64,000 nt of DNA from Actinoallomurus purpureus (GTDB lineage: Bacteria; Actinomycetota; Actinomycetes; Streptosporangiales; Streptosporangiaceae): positions 1 to 64,000 of the forward strand of contig NZ_JAMXMY010000025.1 in NCBI RefSeq assembly GCF_024055795.1, written 5' to 3'. Shown here one piece after another: positions 1-9,639 of this stretch; within the stretch, counting starts at the first letter, position 1; every line of letters starts with the position of its first letter. Under the pieces are notes generated by a model, which was not told where the DNA came from, did not search any database, and saw only the letters and a program-made list of their open reading frames with translations. The position numbers and the translations under genes were made by a program.

Positions 1-91
1 CAAAAGGCACTGGCTTTTAGCACACTGTTGAGTTCTCAAGAAACGGACACACACCGTCAGGACCCTGTTTCCAGTTCCCGTCTGGGGCATT
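1..91 (-). promoter_or_regulatory. rRNA operon leader, 16S gene beyond the left edge
   Basis: Read on the minus strand, positions 46 to 21 contain CTTGAGAACTCAACAGTGTG. This is the conserved anti-termination and 16S-processing leader motif of actinobacterial rrn operons; mycobacteria have the close variant TTTGAGAACTCAATAGTGTG. The leader runs left off the window, so the 16S gene should begin within a few hundred bases beyond position 1. No rRNA body is inside the window. The identification comes from motif recognition plus the two promoters upstream. Confidence 0.75.
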
Positions 92-97
92 TCCTCT

Positions 98-125
98 ATC
101 TTACCGATCCGTTTCCCTTTGTCGA
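98..125 (-). promoter_or_regulatory. proximal rRNA operon promoter
   Basis: On the minus strand, TCGACA (125-120) and TAAGAT (103-98) are separated by 16 bases. They match the actinobacterial -35/-10 pattern and lie just upstream of the rrn leader. Transcription would start near position 91. Confidence 0.55.
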
Positions 126-365
126 ATTGACCGACTCGGGATTCCTTCTCGGCCCCGCCCAGCATTAAGCGACCGAAGTATATAACTTCTGAAACTTTCA
201 CTGGGAGGCTCCCGGTGACCGCACCGCCTGATGGCGTCACGTACTCGACCGGGCCGACACCTCATGCTACCTCGCGCCAGAGCATTCTCTGTCACGATGT
301 CGCGTGGAGTGTCTTCCGCGGGGCCGGCCGCCTCTCGGCGTCCTGCTCCCCTGCGGGCAAGATGA

Positions 366-394
366 ACACTACGTGTCTACGGCAGCAAGGTCAA
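366..394 (-). promoter_or_regulatory. distal rRNA operon promoter
   Basis: On the minus strand, TTGACC (394-389) and TAGTGT (371-366) are separated by exactly 17 bases, a near-consensus vegetative promoter. Several tandem promoters before 16S are normal in actinomycetes. It lies about 275 bases upstream of the proximal promoter. Confidence 0.55.
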
Positions 395-658
395 ATCCCG
401 CCGCCGCCACGTATGGCTTCACAGGTCAATGCTCGTTGGGCTTCTCGTACCCCAGCGATCCGGCGGCGAAACATCGGGCACCGGAACATCATCGCCGTCC
501 CCGAACCACACGAAGCCGTACACGTGACACACCGAGAGAACCCGCCTCCACTGCCGGGTCCCCCTCCATGCCGCAAGGGTGCTCGGCGACGTGCGGGCCA
601 GGTCGCTGAATGACCGGTGGGCTTCCTCGCTCCGGAACGCCTCGTCTCCGGCATACGG
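395..658. other. non-coding stretch between valS and the rrn promoters
   Basis: Short open frames on both strands here are low-complexity Arg/Pro/Ala translations with no ribosome-binding site or recognisable family. I see no gene between the valS terminator and the distal rrn promoter. Confidence 0.5.
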
Positions 659-706
659 CCGAGGCCGGCTCCCCGGACCTCGATGGATCCGGGGAGCCGG
701 CCTCGG
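659..706 (-). terminator. valS terminator hairpin
   Basis: A 19-bp perfect inverted repeat (659-677 with 688-706) and a 10-base loop lie 38 bases after the valS stop. There is no long U-run, as is usual for actinobacterial terminators. It separates the clp-valS block from the rRNA operon transcribed in the same direction. Confidence 0.75.
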
Positions 707-744
707 GGCGGCGCGACGGTGTTGCCGGGAACGCGGGAGGGCGC

Positions 745-3330
745 TCAGGCGCTCGGCAGGGCGGCCAGTTGTGCCTCCAGGCGGGCCACGTCGGCGTGGG
801 CCTGCTCGAGACGGCTCCGGGTCTTGGCGACGACCTTCTCCGGCGCCTTGGCCATGAACTGCTCGTTGCCGAGCTTGCCCTCGGCCTGAGCGATCTCCTT
901 ACGGGCGGCCGTGAGGTCCTTCTCGATCCGGGCGCGCTCGGCGGCGACGTCGATCGCGCCGGCGGTGTCGAGGCGCACGGTGACACCGTCGGCGGGCAGG
1001 GACGCCGTCGGGGTGAAACCGTCCTCCGGCTGGGTGAGGCGGAGGATCGTGCGGGCCGCCTCCTCGTACGCGGGGTCGATGCCCTCCAGAGAGGCGGCGA
1101 CCCGCTGCCCCGGCTTGAGACCCTGGTCGGCGCGGAACCGGCGGACCTCGGTGACGAGGCGCTGGAAGCCCGCGATCTCCGCCTCGGCACCCGGGTCGGT
1201 GAAGGCGCCGGGCCGCGGCCAGGACGCCGCCACGATGGTCTCGCCGCCCGTCAGCGCCGTCCACAGCTCTTCGGTCACGAAGGGCGTGAGCGGATGCAGG
1301 AGGCGCAGCAGGACGTCCAGAACGTGGCCCAGGACGGCGGAGGCGTCCACGCTCATCCCCGGAATCTTGGAAAGTTCGACGTACCAGTCGCAGAACTCGT
1401 CCCAGGCGAAGTGGTAGAGCGTCTCACACGCCTTGGCGAACTCGAACCGCTCGAAGTGCGCCTCCACCTCGGACACCACCGACGACAGCCGGGAGACGAT
1501 CCAGCGGTCCGCCACCCTCAGGTCCGCGGGCAGGCCCTCGCCGACCACGCCGACACCGCCCGCCGGGCTCGTGGCGCCGTTCAGCAGAGCGAACCGGGTG
1601 GCGTTCCAGAGCTTGTTGCAGAAGTTGCGGGATCCCTGTGCCCACTCCTCGCTGACCGCGACGTCGCTGCCGGGGTTGGCGCCGCGCAGGAGGGTGAAGC
1701 GGGTCGCGTCCGCGCCGTACCGGTCGATCCAGTCGAGCGGGTCGACGACGTTGCCGAACGATTTGGACATCTTCTTGCCGAACTGGTCGCGCACCATGCC
1801 GTGCAGCGCGATGACCTTGAACGGCTCGACGCCGTCCATGGCGTACAGCCCGAACATCATCATCCGGGCCACCCAGAAGAACAGGATGTCGTACCCGGTG
1901 ACCAGCACGGACGTCGGGTAGAACGCGCGGAGCTCGGGGGTGTCGTCGGGCCAGCCCAGGGTGGAGAACGGCCACAGCGCCGAGGAGAACCACGTGTCGA
2001 GCACGTCGGTGTCCTGCGTCCAGCCCTCCGGCGCCTCGTCGCCGGGGCCGACGCACGCCATCTCGCCGTCGGGGCCGTACCAGACCGGGATGCGGTGGCC
2101 CCACCACAGCTGACGGCTGATGCACCAGTCGTGCATGTTGTCGACCCACTCGAAGTAGCGGGGGGCCATCTCCTGCGGCTCGATCCGGACCCGGCCGTCG
2201 CGTACGGCGTCGCCGGCGGCCTTGGCCAGCGGCGCGACCTTGACGAACCACTGGAGCGACACCCGCGGCTCGACGACCGTCTTGCAGCGGGAACAGTGGC
2301 CGACGGCGTGGACGTACGGGCGCTTCTCGGCGACGATGCGGCCCTGCTCGCGGAGGGCCGCGACGACGGCCGGGCGCGCCTCGAGCCGGTCGAGCCCCTG
2401 GAACGGACCGTGCGCGGTGATGACGCCGCGCTCGTCCATCACCGTGATGGAGGGCAGGCCGTGCCGGCGCCCGATCTCGAAGTCGTTCGGGTCGTGGGCG
2501 GGCGTCACCTTGACGGCGCCGGTGCCGAAGTCCGGGTCGACGTGCGGGTCGGCGACGATCGAGATGCGGCGCCCGGTCAGCGGCAGCTCGATCTCGGTGC
2601 CGACCAGGTGGGCGTAGCGCTCGTCGTCGGGATGAACGGCCACCGCCGTGTCACCGAGCATCGTCTCCGCGCGGGTCGTCGCCACCACGATCGACGCGTC
2701 GCCCTCGCCGTACCGGATCGAGACGAGCTCGCCCTCGTCGTCGGAGTGCTCGACCTCGATGTCGGACAGGGCGGTGAGGCAGCGCGGGCACCAGTTGATG
2801 ATGCGCTCGGCGCGGTAGATCAGGCCGTCGTCGTACAGCCGCTTGAAGATCGTCAGGACCGCCCGGGAGAGGCCCTCGTCCATCGTGAACCGCTCGCGGG
2901 TCCAGTCGACGCTGTCACCGAGGCGGCGCATCTGTCCGAGGATCTTGCCGCCGGACTCGGCCTTCCACTCCCAGACCTTCTTCACGAACGCCTCGCGGCC
3001 GAGGTCGTGCCGTGACAGGCCCTCCTGGGCGAGCCGCCGCTCGACGACGTTCTGGGTTGCGATGCCGGCGTGGTCCATGCCGGGCACCCACAGCGTCGCG
3101 ACGCCCCGCATCCGCTGCCAGCGGATCAGCGCGTCCTGGATCGAGTGGTCCAGCGCGTGCCCGACGTGCAGGGAGCCGGTTACGTTCGGCGGTGGGATGA
3201 CGATCGAGAAGTGGGGCTTGCCGGGTACGGCGTCCGGGGTGAAGTGGCCGCCGTCGATCCAGCGTTCGTAAAGACGCCCCTCGACGTCGGCCGGGGTGTA
3301 TTGAGTCGGCAGGTCAGCACGCGAAGTCAC
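745..3330 (-). CDS. valS: valine--tRNA ligase
   Basis: Class Ia aminoacyl-tRNA synthetase that charges tRNA-Val in the cytoplasm. The 861-residue product has the HIGH-type motif HVGH (55-58) within [15 protein letters not shown], the KMSKS motif at about 515-521, and a C-terminal coiled coil of about 65 residues ([17 protein letters not shown] onward) typical of ValRS. The GTG at 3330 was chosen because family homology begins there; the open frame extends another 17 codons to 3381 with no homologous sequence. It lies downstream of clpX on the same strand, the usual actinobacterial order, and ends at a strong hairpin. Confidence 0.97.
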   Translation of the reverse strand: MTSRADLPTQYTPADVEGRLYERWIDGGHFTPDAVPGKPHFSIVIPPPNVTGSLHVGHALDHSIQDALIRWQRMRGVATLWVPGMDHAGIATQNVVERRLAQEGLSRHDLGREAFVKKVWEWKAESGGKILGQMRRLGDSVDWTRERFTMDEGLSRAVLTIFKRLYDDGLIYRAERIINWCPRCLTALSDIEVEHSDDEGELVSIRYGEGDASIVVATTRAETMLGDTAVAVHPDDERYAHLVGTEIELPLTGRRISIVADPHVDPDFGTGAVKVTPAHDPNDFEIGRRHGLPSITVMDERGVITAHGPFQGLDRLEARPAVVAALREQGRIVAEKRPYVHAVGHCSRCKTVVEPRVSLQWFVKVAPLAKAAGDAVRDGRVRIEPQEMAPRYFEWVDNMHDWCISRQLWWGHRIPVWYGPDGEMACVGPGDEAPEGWTQDTDVLDTWFSSALWPFSTLGWPDDTPELRAFYPTSVLVTGYDILFFWVARMMMFGLYAMDGVEPFKVIALHGMVRDQFGKKMSKSFGNVVDPLDWIDRYGADATRFTLLRGANPGSDVAVSEEWAQGSRNFCNKLWNATRFALLNGATSPAGGVGVVGEGLPADLRVADRWIVSRLSSVVSEVEAHFERFEFAKACETLYHFAWDEFCDWYVELSKIPGMSVDASAVLGHVLDVLLRLLHPLTPFVTEELWTALTGGETIVAASWPRPGAFTDPGAEAEIAGFQRLVTEVRRFRADQGLKPGQRVAASLEGIDPAYEEAARTILRLTQPEDGFTPTASLPADGVTVRLDTAGAIDVAAERARIEKDLTAARKEIAQAEGKLGNEQFMAKAPEKVVAKTRSRLEQAHADVARLEAQLAALPSA

Positions 3331-3399
3331 GGATGCTGAGTGTACGGATGTTCGGGCGCGACCGTGGTCTTGCCCGAACATCGAGCGGCATGCGGCCGG

Positions 3400-4674
3400 T
3401 CAGGCCGACTTCTCACGAGGCTCACGCTTGTTCCGCTCGCGCGGCACCAGCGTCGGGTTGACGTGCTCCAGAACGGCCTCCCGGGTGATCACGACCCGGG
3501 CGACGTCGACGCGACTGGGCACCTCGTACATCACGGAGAGCAGGACCTCCTCCATGATGGCGCGCAGGCCACGGGCACCGGTGCCGCGCAGGATCGCCTG
3601 GTCGGCGATCGCCTCGAGCGCGTCGTCGGTGAACTCCAGGTCGACGCCGTCCAGCTCGAACAGCCGGTGGTACTGCTTGACCAGGGCGTTGCGCGGCTCG
3701 GTGAGGATGCTGATCAGCGCCTCACGGTCGAGGTTGTGCACGCTCGTGATCACGGGCAGCCGGCCGACGAACTCCGGGATCATGCCGAACTTCAGGAGGT
3801 CCTCGGGCATCACGTCGGCGAACCGGTCGGCGCCGTCGTCACCGTCGGCCTTGGTGCGCAGGACCGCGTTGAACCCGATGCCCTGCTTGCCGACGCGCTG
3901 CTCGACGATCTTCTCCAGGCCGGCGAACGCACCGCCGCAGATGAACAGCACGTTGGTGGTGTCGATCTGGATGAACTCCTGGTGGGGGTGTTTGCGGCCG
4001 CCCTGCGGCGGCACACTCGCGGTCGTGCCCTCCAGGATCTTCAGCAACGCCTGCTGGACGCCCTCCCCCGAGACGTCCCGCGTGATCGAGGGGTTCTCGC
4101 TCTTGCGGGCGACCTTGTCGACCTCGTCGATGTAGATGATGCCGGTCTCGGCCTTCTTGACGTCGTAGTCGGCGGCCTGGATCAGCTTCAGCAGGATGTT
4201 CTCGACGTCTTCGCCGACGTAACCGGCCTCGGTCAGGGCGGTCGCGTCGGCGATGGCGAACGGAACGTTGAGCAGTTTCGCGAGCGTCTGCGCGAGGAGC
4301 GTCTTACCGGAACCGGTCGGGCCCAGCAGCAGGATGTTCGACTTGGCGAGCTCGACGCCCTCGTCCCTGCCGCCGCTGCCCGACTGGATCCGCTTGTAGT
4401 GGTTGTACACCGCCACGGACAGGGCCTTCTTGGCCTTGTCCTGCCCGATCACGTACGAGTCCAGGAACTCGAAGATCTCCCGTGGCTTCGGCAGGTTGTC
4501 CCACTTGAGATCGGAGGACTCGGAGAGCTCCTCCTCGATGATCTCGTTACAAAGATCGATGCACTCGTCGCAGATGTACACGCCCGGACCCGCGATGAGC
4601 TTCTTGACCTGCTTCTGACTCTTGCCGCAGAACGAGCACTTGAGCAGGTCACCACCGTCGCCGATGCGTGCCAC
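3400..4674 (-). CDS. clpX: ATP-dependent Clp protease ATP-binding subunit ClpX
   Basis: AAA+ unfoldase that recognises substrates and feeds them to the ClpP1P2 protease. The 424-residue product has the N-terminal zinc-binding domain (Cys13, Cys16, Cys35, Cys38), Walker A GPTGSGKT (118-125), Walker [10 protein letters not shown] and the conserved C-terminal small domain ending in a basic tail. The start is GTG at 4674 with AAGGAG about 8 bases upstream. The gene lies 160 bases after clpP2, so it may be co-transcribed. Its stop is 69 bases before valS. A direct repeat TCTCGACGTT (4737-4746, 4750-4759) lies in the clpP2-clpX gap and could be regulatory. Confidence 0.97.
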   Translation of the reverse strand: MARIGDGGDLLKCSFCGKSQKQVKKLIAGPGVYICDECIDLCNEIIEEELSESSDLKWDNLPKPREIFEFLDSYVIGQDKAKKALSVAVYNHYKRIQSGSGGRDEGVELAKSNILLLGPTGSGKTLLAQTLAKLLNVPFAIADATALTEAGYVGEDVENILLKLIQAADYDVKKAETGIIYIDEVDKVARKSENPSITRDVSGEGVQQALLKILEGTTASVPPQGGRKHPHQEFIQIDTTNVLFICGGAFAGLEKIVEQRVGKQGIGFNAVLRTKADGDDGADRFADVMPEDLLKFGMIPEFVGRLPVITSVHNLDREALISILTEPRNALVKQYHRLFELDGVDLEFTDDALEAIADQAILRGTGARGLRAIMEEVLLSVMYEVPSRVDVARVVITREAVLEHVNPTLVPRERNKREPREKSA

Positions 4675-4834
4675 CCTGTCTCCTTTTCGTGGGGCCGCTC
4701 ACCCGCTATGAGCGGGGCGAGGGAGCGTGCTGAGGCTCTCGACGTTGTGTCTCGACGTTACCGTCTCCTGGACCGTGAGTGAGCCCTCTGGCATGGTCAA
4801 TCTGGCGGACACCGGGGCGACACCCACAGGCCGC

Positions 4835-5521
4835 TTATGACGACACTACCTCGGAGGGACGCTTCTTGCGGCTGGCGATGATGTCATCGACCAGACCGTA
4901 CGTCTTGGCCTCCTCGGCGGTCAGGAACCGGTCGCGCTCGATGTCACGGCGAACCTTCTCCACGTCCTGGCCGCTGTGCCTGGCCAGGATCGTCTCCATC
5001 TCCGCGCGGATCCGGAGGATCTCGTTCGCCTGGATCTCGATGTCGCTGGCCTGGCCGTAGCCGCCCTCGGTGGCCGGCTGGTGGATCAGGATCCGGGAGT
5101 GCGGCAGCGCGGCGCGCTTGCCGGGCGTCCCGGCCCCCAGCAGAACGGCGGCGGCCGACGCGGCCTGGCCGATGCAGACCGTCTGGATGTCGCACCGGAC
5201 GAACTGCATCGTGTCGTAGATCGCCGTCATGGCGGTGTAGGACCCGCCCGGGGAGTTGATGTAGATGCTGATGTCACGCTCGGGGTCGATCGACTCGAGC
5301 GTGAACAACTGGGCCATCACGTCGTTGGCGGAGGCGTCGTCGATCTGCACGCCCAGGAAGATGATCCGCTCCTCGAAGAGCTTGTTGTACGGATTCATCT
5401 CCTTGACGCCGTACGTCGTGCGCTCGACGAAGGACGGGATGATGTAGCGGCTTTCCGCAGGCTGGAGGCCGGCCCGGATCTCGTGGCTCACGCTGTTCAG
5501 TCCCCTCGGGTCAAAAGTCAT
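4835..5521 (-). CDS. clpP2: ATP-dependent Clp protease proteolytic subunit ClpP2
   Basis: Serine protease subunit that pairs with ClpP1 to form the mixed ClpP1P2 tetradecamer of actinobacteria. The 228-residue product carries the catalytic triad Ser122 (GQAASAAA), His147 (ILIHQP) and Asp197 (ERDRFL). The ATG at 5521 overlaps the clpP1 stop as ATGA, which implies translational coupling and equal stoichiometry and decides the start. The first 25 residues are a probable processed propeptide. A GTG at codon 11 (VSHEI) is an alternative start. Confidence 0.96.
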   Translation of the reverse strand: MTFDPRGLNSVSHEIRAGLQPAESRYIIPSFVERTTYGVKEMNPYNKLFEERIIFLGVQIDDASANDVMAQLFTLESIDPERDISIYINSPGGSYTAMTAIYDTMQFVRCDIQTVCIGQAASAAAVLLGAGTPGKRAALPHSRILIHQPATEGGYGQASDIEIQANEILRIRAEMETILARHSGQDVEKVRRDIERDRFLTAEEAKTYGLVDDIIASRKKRPSEVVSS

Positions 5522-6204
5522 GACACCGCGCCTTCCGAGGCGACCTGGTTGGCGTTGTGCACGACGTGGTCGATGAAGCCGTAGTCCTTCGCCTCGTCCG
5601 CGGTGAACCACCGGTCGCGGTCGGAGTCGGCCTGGACCTGCTCGAGCGGCTGACCGGTGTGGAAGGCGATGCGCTCGGCGAGCGTCTGCTTCACATAGAG
5701 CATCTGCTCGGCCTGGATCCTGATGTCGGCGGCCGTACCCCCGATGCCGCCGGACGGCTGGTGCATCATGATGCGCGCGTGCGGCAGGGCGTAGCGCTTG
5801 CCCGCCGTGCCGGCGCACAGCAGGAACTGCCCCATCGAGGCGGCCAGGCCCATGCCCACCGTCGCGACGTCGTTCGGGACGTACTGCATCATGTCGTAGA
5901 TCGCCATGCCGGCGGTCACCGAGCCGCCCGGCGAGTTGACGTACAGGTAGATGTCCCGCCGGGAGTCCTCGGCCGCCAGCAGCAGGAGCTCCGAGCAGAT
6001 CCGGTTGGAGATGTCGTCGTCGACCTGCTGACCGAGGAAGATGATGCGCTCGCGCAGCAGCCGCTGATAAAGCTGGTCCCCCAGCGGCAGAAGGGGCGCC
6101 TCGGCCGTACGCGCGTCAATGCGCGCCGGACGGTCGAAGGTCGGAGGCGTGGTCACTGCGTCACCTGCTCCGGTTCGTTGTTCGTGGTCGGTTGATTGCG
6201 ACAT
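5518..6204 (-). CDS. clpP1: ATP-dependent Clp protease proteolytic subunit ClpP1
   Basis: First proteolytic subunit of the ClpP1P2 peptidase. The 228-residue reading has the triad Ser123 (GLAASMGQ), His148 (IMMHQP) and Asp197 (RDRWF). The start is uncertain: the ATG at 6204 has no clear ribosome-binding site, whereas GTG at 6156 (VTTPP) is preceded by GGAG and AGGTGA and would give 212 residues, closer to the usual length. It is followed by the overlapping clpP2. A ClgR-like operator lies 41 bases upstream of the ATG. A hairpin separates it from tig. Confidence 0.95.
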   Translation of the reverse strand: MSQSTDHEQRTGAGDAVTTPPTFDRPARIDARTAEAPLLPLGDQLYQRLLRERIIFLGQQVDDDISNRICSELLLLAAEDSRRDIYLYVNSPGGSVTAGMAIYDMMQYVPNDVATVGMGLAASMGQFLLCAGTAGKRYALPHARIMMHQPSGGIGGTAADIRIQAEQMLYVKQTLAERIAFHTGQPLEQVQADSDRDRWFTADEAKDYGFIDHVVHNANQVASEGAVS

Positions 6205-6244
6205 TAACGCGCTGGAGCGGGGGCTTAAGCCGCGAGGGTGGCTT

Positions 6245-6258
6245 GTTCGCTGTCGGCG
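6245..6258. promoter_or_regulatory. ClgR-like operator upstream of clpP1P2
   Basis: GTTCGCTGTCGGCG on the plus strand fits the published ClgR box core CGCYNANRGCG at every fixed position except one (T for the central A). ClgR is the known activator of clpP1P2 in streptomycetes and corynebacteria. The site lies between the tig terminator and clpP1, where an activator would act. The regulator gene is not in this window. This is a motif match only. Confidence 0.5.
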
Positions 6259-6278
6259 TGGAACCCGGAGGCGGGAAT

Positions 6279-6315
6279 ACGAACGGGCCGGCGCCCACGG
6301 CGCCGGCCCGTTCGT
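6279..6315 (-). terminator. tig terminator hairpin
   Basis: A 17-bp perfect stem (6279-6295 with 6299-6315) and a 3-base loop begin 14 bases after the tig stop. It separates tig from clpP1, so clpP1P2 probably has its own promoter downstream of it. Confidence 0.75.
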
Positions 6316-6328
6316 GGATTCGGCCTGA

Positions 6329-7759
6329 TCAGGCGTCCGCCTTCTCGCCTTCGGCCTCGTTGTTCTCGTTTGCCTCGTTGTTCTCGTCGGTCACGGCGTC
6401 CGCCTCGTCACCGGCGGCCTCGGCGTCGTCCTCGCCGGCGAGCCGACGCTGCAGCGCCGCCAGGTCGACCTCGTCGCCGTTCTCGTCGGTGGCCTTGACG
6501 TGCTCGACCACGAGGTTGAGGGCCTTGCTGCGCAGGACCTCGGACACGACGGCCGGGATCTGGTTGTTCTCGGTGAGGTGCCGCGCCAGGACGTCGGGCT
6601 GCACGCCCATCTGCAGGGCGTTGGAGACGACGTACTCGGTGAGCTCCTCGTTCTCGACGGTCAGCTCCTCCTGCAGGGCGAGCTGGTCGAGGATGAAGCC
6701 GCCCTTGACCGCGTCGTGGGCGTCCTTCTTGAGCTCCTCGTCGTACTCCTCGGCGCTCTGCTCCTGCTGCTCGAGGTACTTCTCCCGGTCCAGGCCGTAC
6801 ATCTGGAGCTGCTGGTCGAGCTGCTCGTTGCGCCGCTCGATCTCGCTCTCGATCACGCTGTCCGGGAGCGGGATGTCGATCTTCTCCATCAGCGCCTCGA
6901 GGGCCTTGTCACGCGCCTCGCCGAGCTGCTGGGCGCGCTTCTGGTTCTCCAGGCGCTTACGGACGTCCTCGCGCAGTTCCTCGATCGTGTCGAACTCGCT
7001 CGCGAGCTGGGCGAACTCGTCGTCGAGCTCGGGCAGCTCCTTGATCTTGACGCTCTGCACGGTGACCGTGACCTCGGCCTCCTCGCCGGCGTGCTCGCCG
7101 CCGACCAGGGTGGAGGTGAAGGTCTTCGACTCGTCGGCGTTCATGCCGGTCAGCTGCTCGTCGAGCCCGTCGATGGACGAGTCGCTGCCGACCTCGTAGG
7201 AGTAGCCGCTCGTGCGGGCGTCCTCGACGTCCTCGCCGTCGATCTTCGCGGAGAGGTCGATGGAGGCGAAGTCGCCATCCTCCGCCGGACGGTCGGCGTT
7301 CGTCAGCGTCGCGAAGCGCTCGCGGAGGTTCGAGATGGTCTCCTCGATCTCCTCCTCGGTCACCTCCGCCGCGTCAATGGTGATCTCCAGGCCGTCGTAC
7401 TCCGGCACCTCGAACTTCGGCCGGATGTCGACCTCGGCGGTGAACGCGAACTGCTCGTTGTCCTCGAGCTCGGTGATCTCCACGTCGGGCTGGCCGAGGG
7501 CGAAGACCTCGCTCTCCTGGACCGCGCGGCCGTACAGGTCCGGCAGCGCGTCGTTGACCGCCTCCTGCAGGACCGCGCCCCGGCCGACGTACTGGTCGAT
7601 CAGACGAGCCGGCACCTTGCCCGGGCGGAAGCCCTTGAGGCGAACCTGCTGCGAGAGCTCCTTGTATGCCTTGTCGAGGTTGGGCTTCAGCTCGTCGAAA
7701 GGCACCTCGACGGTGAGCTTGACCCGAGTCGGGCTCAGCTCCTCAACATCGGTCTTCAC
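6329..7759 (-). CDS. tig: trigger factor, ribosome-bound chaperone and prolyl isomerase
   Basis: Binds near the ribosome exit tunnel and shields nascent chains. The 476-residue product has the ribosome-docking signature GFRPGKVP (43-50), a central FKBP-type PPIase domain (about 150-245) and an all-helical C-terminal chaperone domain. It ends in a very acidic, Asn/Glu-rich tail of about 50 residues, typical of actinobacteria. The GTG start at 7759 is preceded by AAGGAG at about 9 bases. It is transcribed in the same direction as clpP1P2-clpX-valS, the standard actinobacterial order, but is separated by a terminator. Confidence 0.96.
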   Translation of the reverse strand: MKTDVEELSPTRVKLTVEVPFDELKPNLDKAYKELSQQVRLKGFRPGKVPARLIDQYVGRGAVLQEAVNDALPDLYGRAVQESEVFALGQPDVEITELEDNEQFAFTAEVDIRPKFEVPEYDGLEITIDAAEVTEEEIEETISNLRERFATLTNADRPAEDGDFASIDLSAKIDGEDVEDARTSGYSYEVGSDSSIDGLDEQLTGMNADESKTFTSTLVGGEHAGEEAEVTVTVQSVKIKELPELDDEFAQLASEFDTIEELREDVRKRLENQKRAQQLGEARDKALEALMEKIDIPLPDSVIESEIERRNEQLDQQLQMYGLDREKYLEQQEQSAEEYDEELKKDAHDAVKGGFILDQLALQEELTVENEELTEYVVSNALQMGVQPDVLARHLTENNQIPAVVSEVLRSKALNLVVEHVKATDENGDEVDLAALQRRLAGEDDAEAAGDEADAVTDENNEANENNEAEGEKADA

Positions 7760-8058
7760 TGGGGCGGTCTCCTTGATCCGGCCGCGGCACGGATTTCACG
7801 TTGGATGTCGTGGGCGGCTGCGTTTTTCAGCCGGACGCGGGCACGCTGAATGCGGTCACCGCGCGCCTTCGCGCGCCAAGTCTATGGTGTTCCAGCACGT
7901 CTGCGGACAGTCGGGGCCGCAATGCGTGCCCAAGCATTGCGAAAGGGCGGTCCTGCGGAGGTGCCGTCGGCCGTGATCGGGGTCCTCGGCGCGAGGATCT
8001 TCACGGCGGGGTCTGGGAAGCAACCACGAATCAGTAAATGTCATGCCATGATGCTGCG
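7760..8058. other. intergenic region with tig promoter and a short palindrome
   Basis: Divergent region between tig and a lipoprotein gene. CGCAATGC/GCATTGCG (7918-7925 and 7934-7941, 8-base loop) is the only clear symmetry and could be an operator. No convincing ORF or RNA gene is seen. Confidence 0.35.
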
Positions 8059-8436
8059 ATGCTCGAGACGCGGGTCATCGGCGCGTGCGTGCTCGCCGCG
8101 CTGGCCCTGTCCACGGCGGCATGCGGCAGCGGAGTGGACAAGAAGGCGTGCGGCCGGCTGGAGAACACCCTCAGCGGCATCCGGCAGCAGGCCATGACGC
8201 ACGTCGACGATCCCGGCCGTGTCGCCCAGACCTACGCGGCCGGCGCGGTGACCCTTCGCGACCAGGCGAAGCAGACGGACGGGAAGCTGCGCAAGTCCGC
8301 CGAGAAGGCGGCCGGCGCCCTGGACCAGCTGGGCCGGCAGGTGAAGGCGGCCGCCGACGGGACCGGGTCGAGCGTCGACTCTTCCCCCCTGATCGCCGCC
8401 ACCAACGATCTCAAGCGCTCCTGCGGCGGCTCCTGA
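8059..8436 (+). CDS. small lipoprotein of unknown function
   Basis: The 125-residue product has a short basic N-terminus, a hydrophobic stretch (VIGACVLAALALSTAA) and a lipobox STAAC, so it should be lipid-anchored on the outer face of the membrane after signal peptidase II cleavage before the Cys at about residue 19. The mature part is Lys/Arg/Ala/Asp-rich and predicted helical, with a second Cys (KKACGRL) and a third near the C-terminus (KRSCGGS) that may form a disulfide. I recognise no family. The ATG at 8059 is chosen because it opens the signal peptide; no strong ribosome-binding site is visible. Confidence 0.7.
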   Translation: MLETRVIGACVLAALALSTAACGSGVDKKACGRLENTLSGIRQQAMTHVDDPGRVAQTYAAGAVTLRDQAKQTDGKLRKSAEKAAGALDQLGRQVKAAADGTGSSVDSSPLIAATNDLKRSCGGS

Positions 8437-8517
8437 CCCCGCCCGCGTGCGCGGTCGCGCACCGGAGCGGATCCGAGGGCGACCGCGCCGTACCGGCATG
8501 TCCGCGGGCGACGGCAA

Positions 8518-8531
8518 GGGACCTTGGTCCC
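8518..8531. promoter_or_regulatory. DosR/DevR-like box upstream of an FMN-binding protein
   Basis: GGGACCTTGGTCCC is a perfect 14-bp palindrome matching the GGGAC-N4-GTCCC core of the dormancy regulator box. It lies about 190 bases upstream of the next gene (GTG at 8722), whose mycobacterial relatives include DosR-regulon members. Motif match only; the two-component system itself is not in the window. Confidence 0.5.
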
Positions 8532-8721
8532 GTGATCCAAGGATCTTCGCCCCGCCGCGTCCCCGCCCGTTGTCGTTAACGTCATAGGCATGGACGCCGT
8601 GATTCCAGTGGCCGACGGACGGCCCCGCACGGCCCGGTGTTCCGGCACCGGGTCGCCGTGTCGCGGCGGCTGCCGGTTTCTGATCAGCGTCCGCCCGAAG
8701 ACCCTGCCTGAAGGATGACCC

Positions 8722-9132
8722 GTGTACGACTCCGGAGGCCTGGAGATCCTGTCGGAAGACGAGTGCCGGCAGCTGATCACCGCGGTCCAGCTCGGCCGGA
8801 TCGTGTTCACGGACCGCGCGCTCCCGGCGATCCAGCCGGTCAACTTCGTCGTCGCCCGCGGTGAAGTGATCATCCGGACGTCGCCCGGGTCCAAGCTCGC
8901 CGCGGCGGCCCGCAACGCGGTCGTGGCGTTCGAGGTCGACGACTTCGACCCGGCGATCCGCACCGGCTGGTCCGTGGTGATCGTCGGACACGCCCGCATC
9001 GTGTCGGAGAACGGCGAACTCTCCGACCTGCGCAACCTCCCGCTCCGCACGTGGACACCGGCCGCCCAGGACTACTTCATCGCCATTTCCCCGGAGCTGA
9101 TCTCCGGTCGCCGGCTGCCCAAGGCGGCCTGA
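8722..9132 (+). CDS. pyridoxamine 5'-phosphate oxidase family (FMN-binding split barrel) protein
   Basis: The 136-residue product fits the Pyridox_ox_2 type of split-barrel flavoproteins: the N-terminal LSEDECRQLI...GRIVFTD...PAIQPVNFVV pattern, then GEVIIRTSPGSKL and VVAFEVDDFD, where the FMN phosphate and ring would bind. It probably binds FMN or F420 and acts in redox stress; the substrate is unknown. The GTG start is preceded by AAGGA. A DosR-like palindrome lies upstream, and relatives such as mycobacterial Rv0080 belong to the dormancy regulon. It ends just before a convergent zinc-ribbon gene. Confidence 0.8.
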   Translation: MYDSGGLEILSEDECRQLITAVQLGRIVFTDRALPAIQPVNFVVARGEVIIRTSPGSKLAAAARNAVVAFEVDDFDPAIRTGWSVVIVGHARIVSENGELSDLRNLPLRTWTPAAQDYFIAISPELISGRRLPKAA

Positions 9133-9261
9133 CCGATGCCGGGCCGCCCGAGGCGGCCGGCCTGGACGCTGGGCCGCTTGGGCGGCCTGGACGCCGGTCG
9201 CGGATGCCAGGCCCGTACGTCGCGGCCCGGACGTCGCGGCCCGGACGCCCGGCTGCGGATG

Positions 9262-9492
9262 TCAGGCCCGTACGTGCTCGATGCCGACCTCGCGCGCGCA
9301 GGCCGCACCACAGAAGATCCTGTCGTCCGCCTCGGCACCGTGCCCGAGGACCCGGCATCCGCAGTGGGCGCAGACCGGAGCGATCGCGTGCGCGGCGCAC
9401 TCGATGCTGTCGAACACGCGTGAGGCCCCGTCGGCCGTGATGACGGTGAAGACCTTGTCGTACTCATTGCCGCAGACGTCACAGTGAGCCAT
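9262..9492 (-). CDS. small zinc-ribbon protein
   Basis: The 76-residue product has clustered cysteines: CDVC near the start, then a central IECAAHA, then CAHCGCRV...GHG and FCGAAC. The C-terminal half (CAHCGCRVLGHG...IFCGAACA) resembles bacterial metallothionein-like or TRASH-type metal-binding modules, so zinc binding is likely; the cellular role is unknown. ATG at 9492 is chosen because homology starts at MAHCDVCG and a GGGGG run lies about 8 bases upstream. The region 9133-9261 on its 3' side has imperfect direct repeats (GTCGCGGCCCGGAC twice) and no gene. Confidence 0.65.
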   Translation of the reverse strand: MAHCDVCGNEYDKVFTVITADGASRVFDSIECAAHAIAPVCAHCGCRVLGHGAEADDRIFCGAACAREVGIEHVRA

Positions 9493-9639
9493 GAGAGATC
9501 CCCCGATTCTCGCCATTAGGCCACGTCTTTAGCGATTCCCCGTACTCGGCGGTCGAAGCGAGCGCCGAGGGAGTTCCCGCAGGTGAATCGACCGGCCGGG
9601 CGCGGTGCGTCACCGGGCCGGAGCGGGCAGGACGCCCAC

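Noticed and set aside
610-3015. 801-codon open frame on the plus strand opposite valS
   Set aside because: Antisense shadow of valS with Arg/Gly/Asp/Leu low-complexity translation; the minus-strand frame has unmistakable synthetase motifs. Similar long shadows opposite clpX, tig, malQ, ilvD and ettA were dropped for the same reason.
9133-9261. GC-rich repeated patch after the FMN-binding protein gene
   Set aside because: Short imperfect direct repeats only; too degenerate for a defined element and no coding signal.
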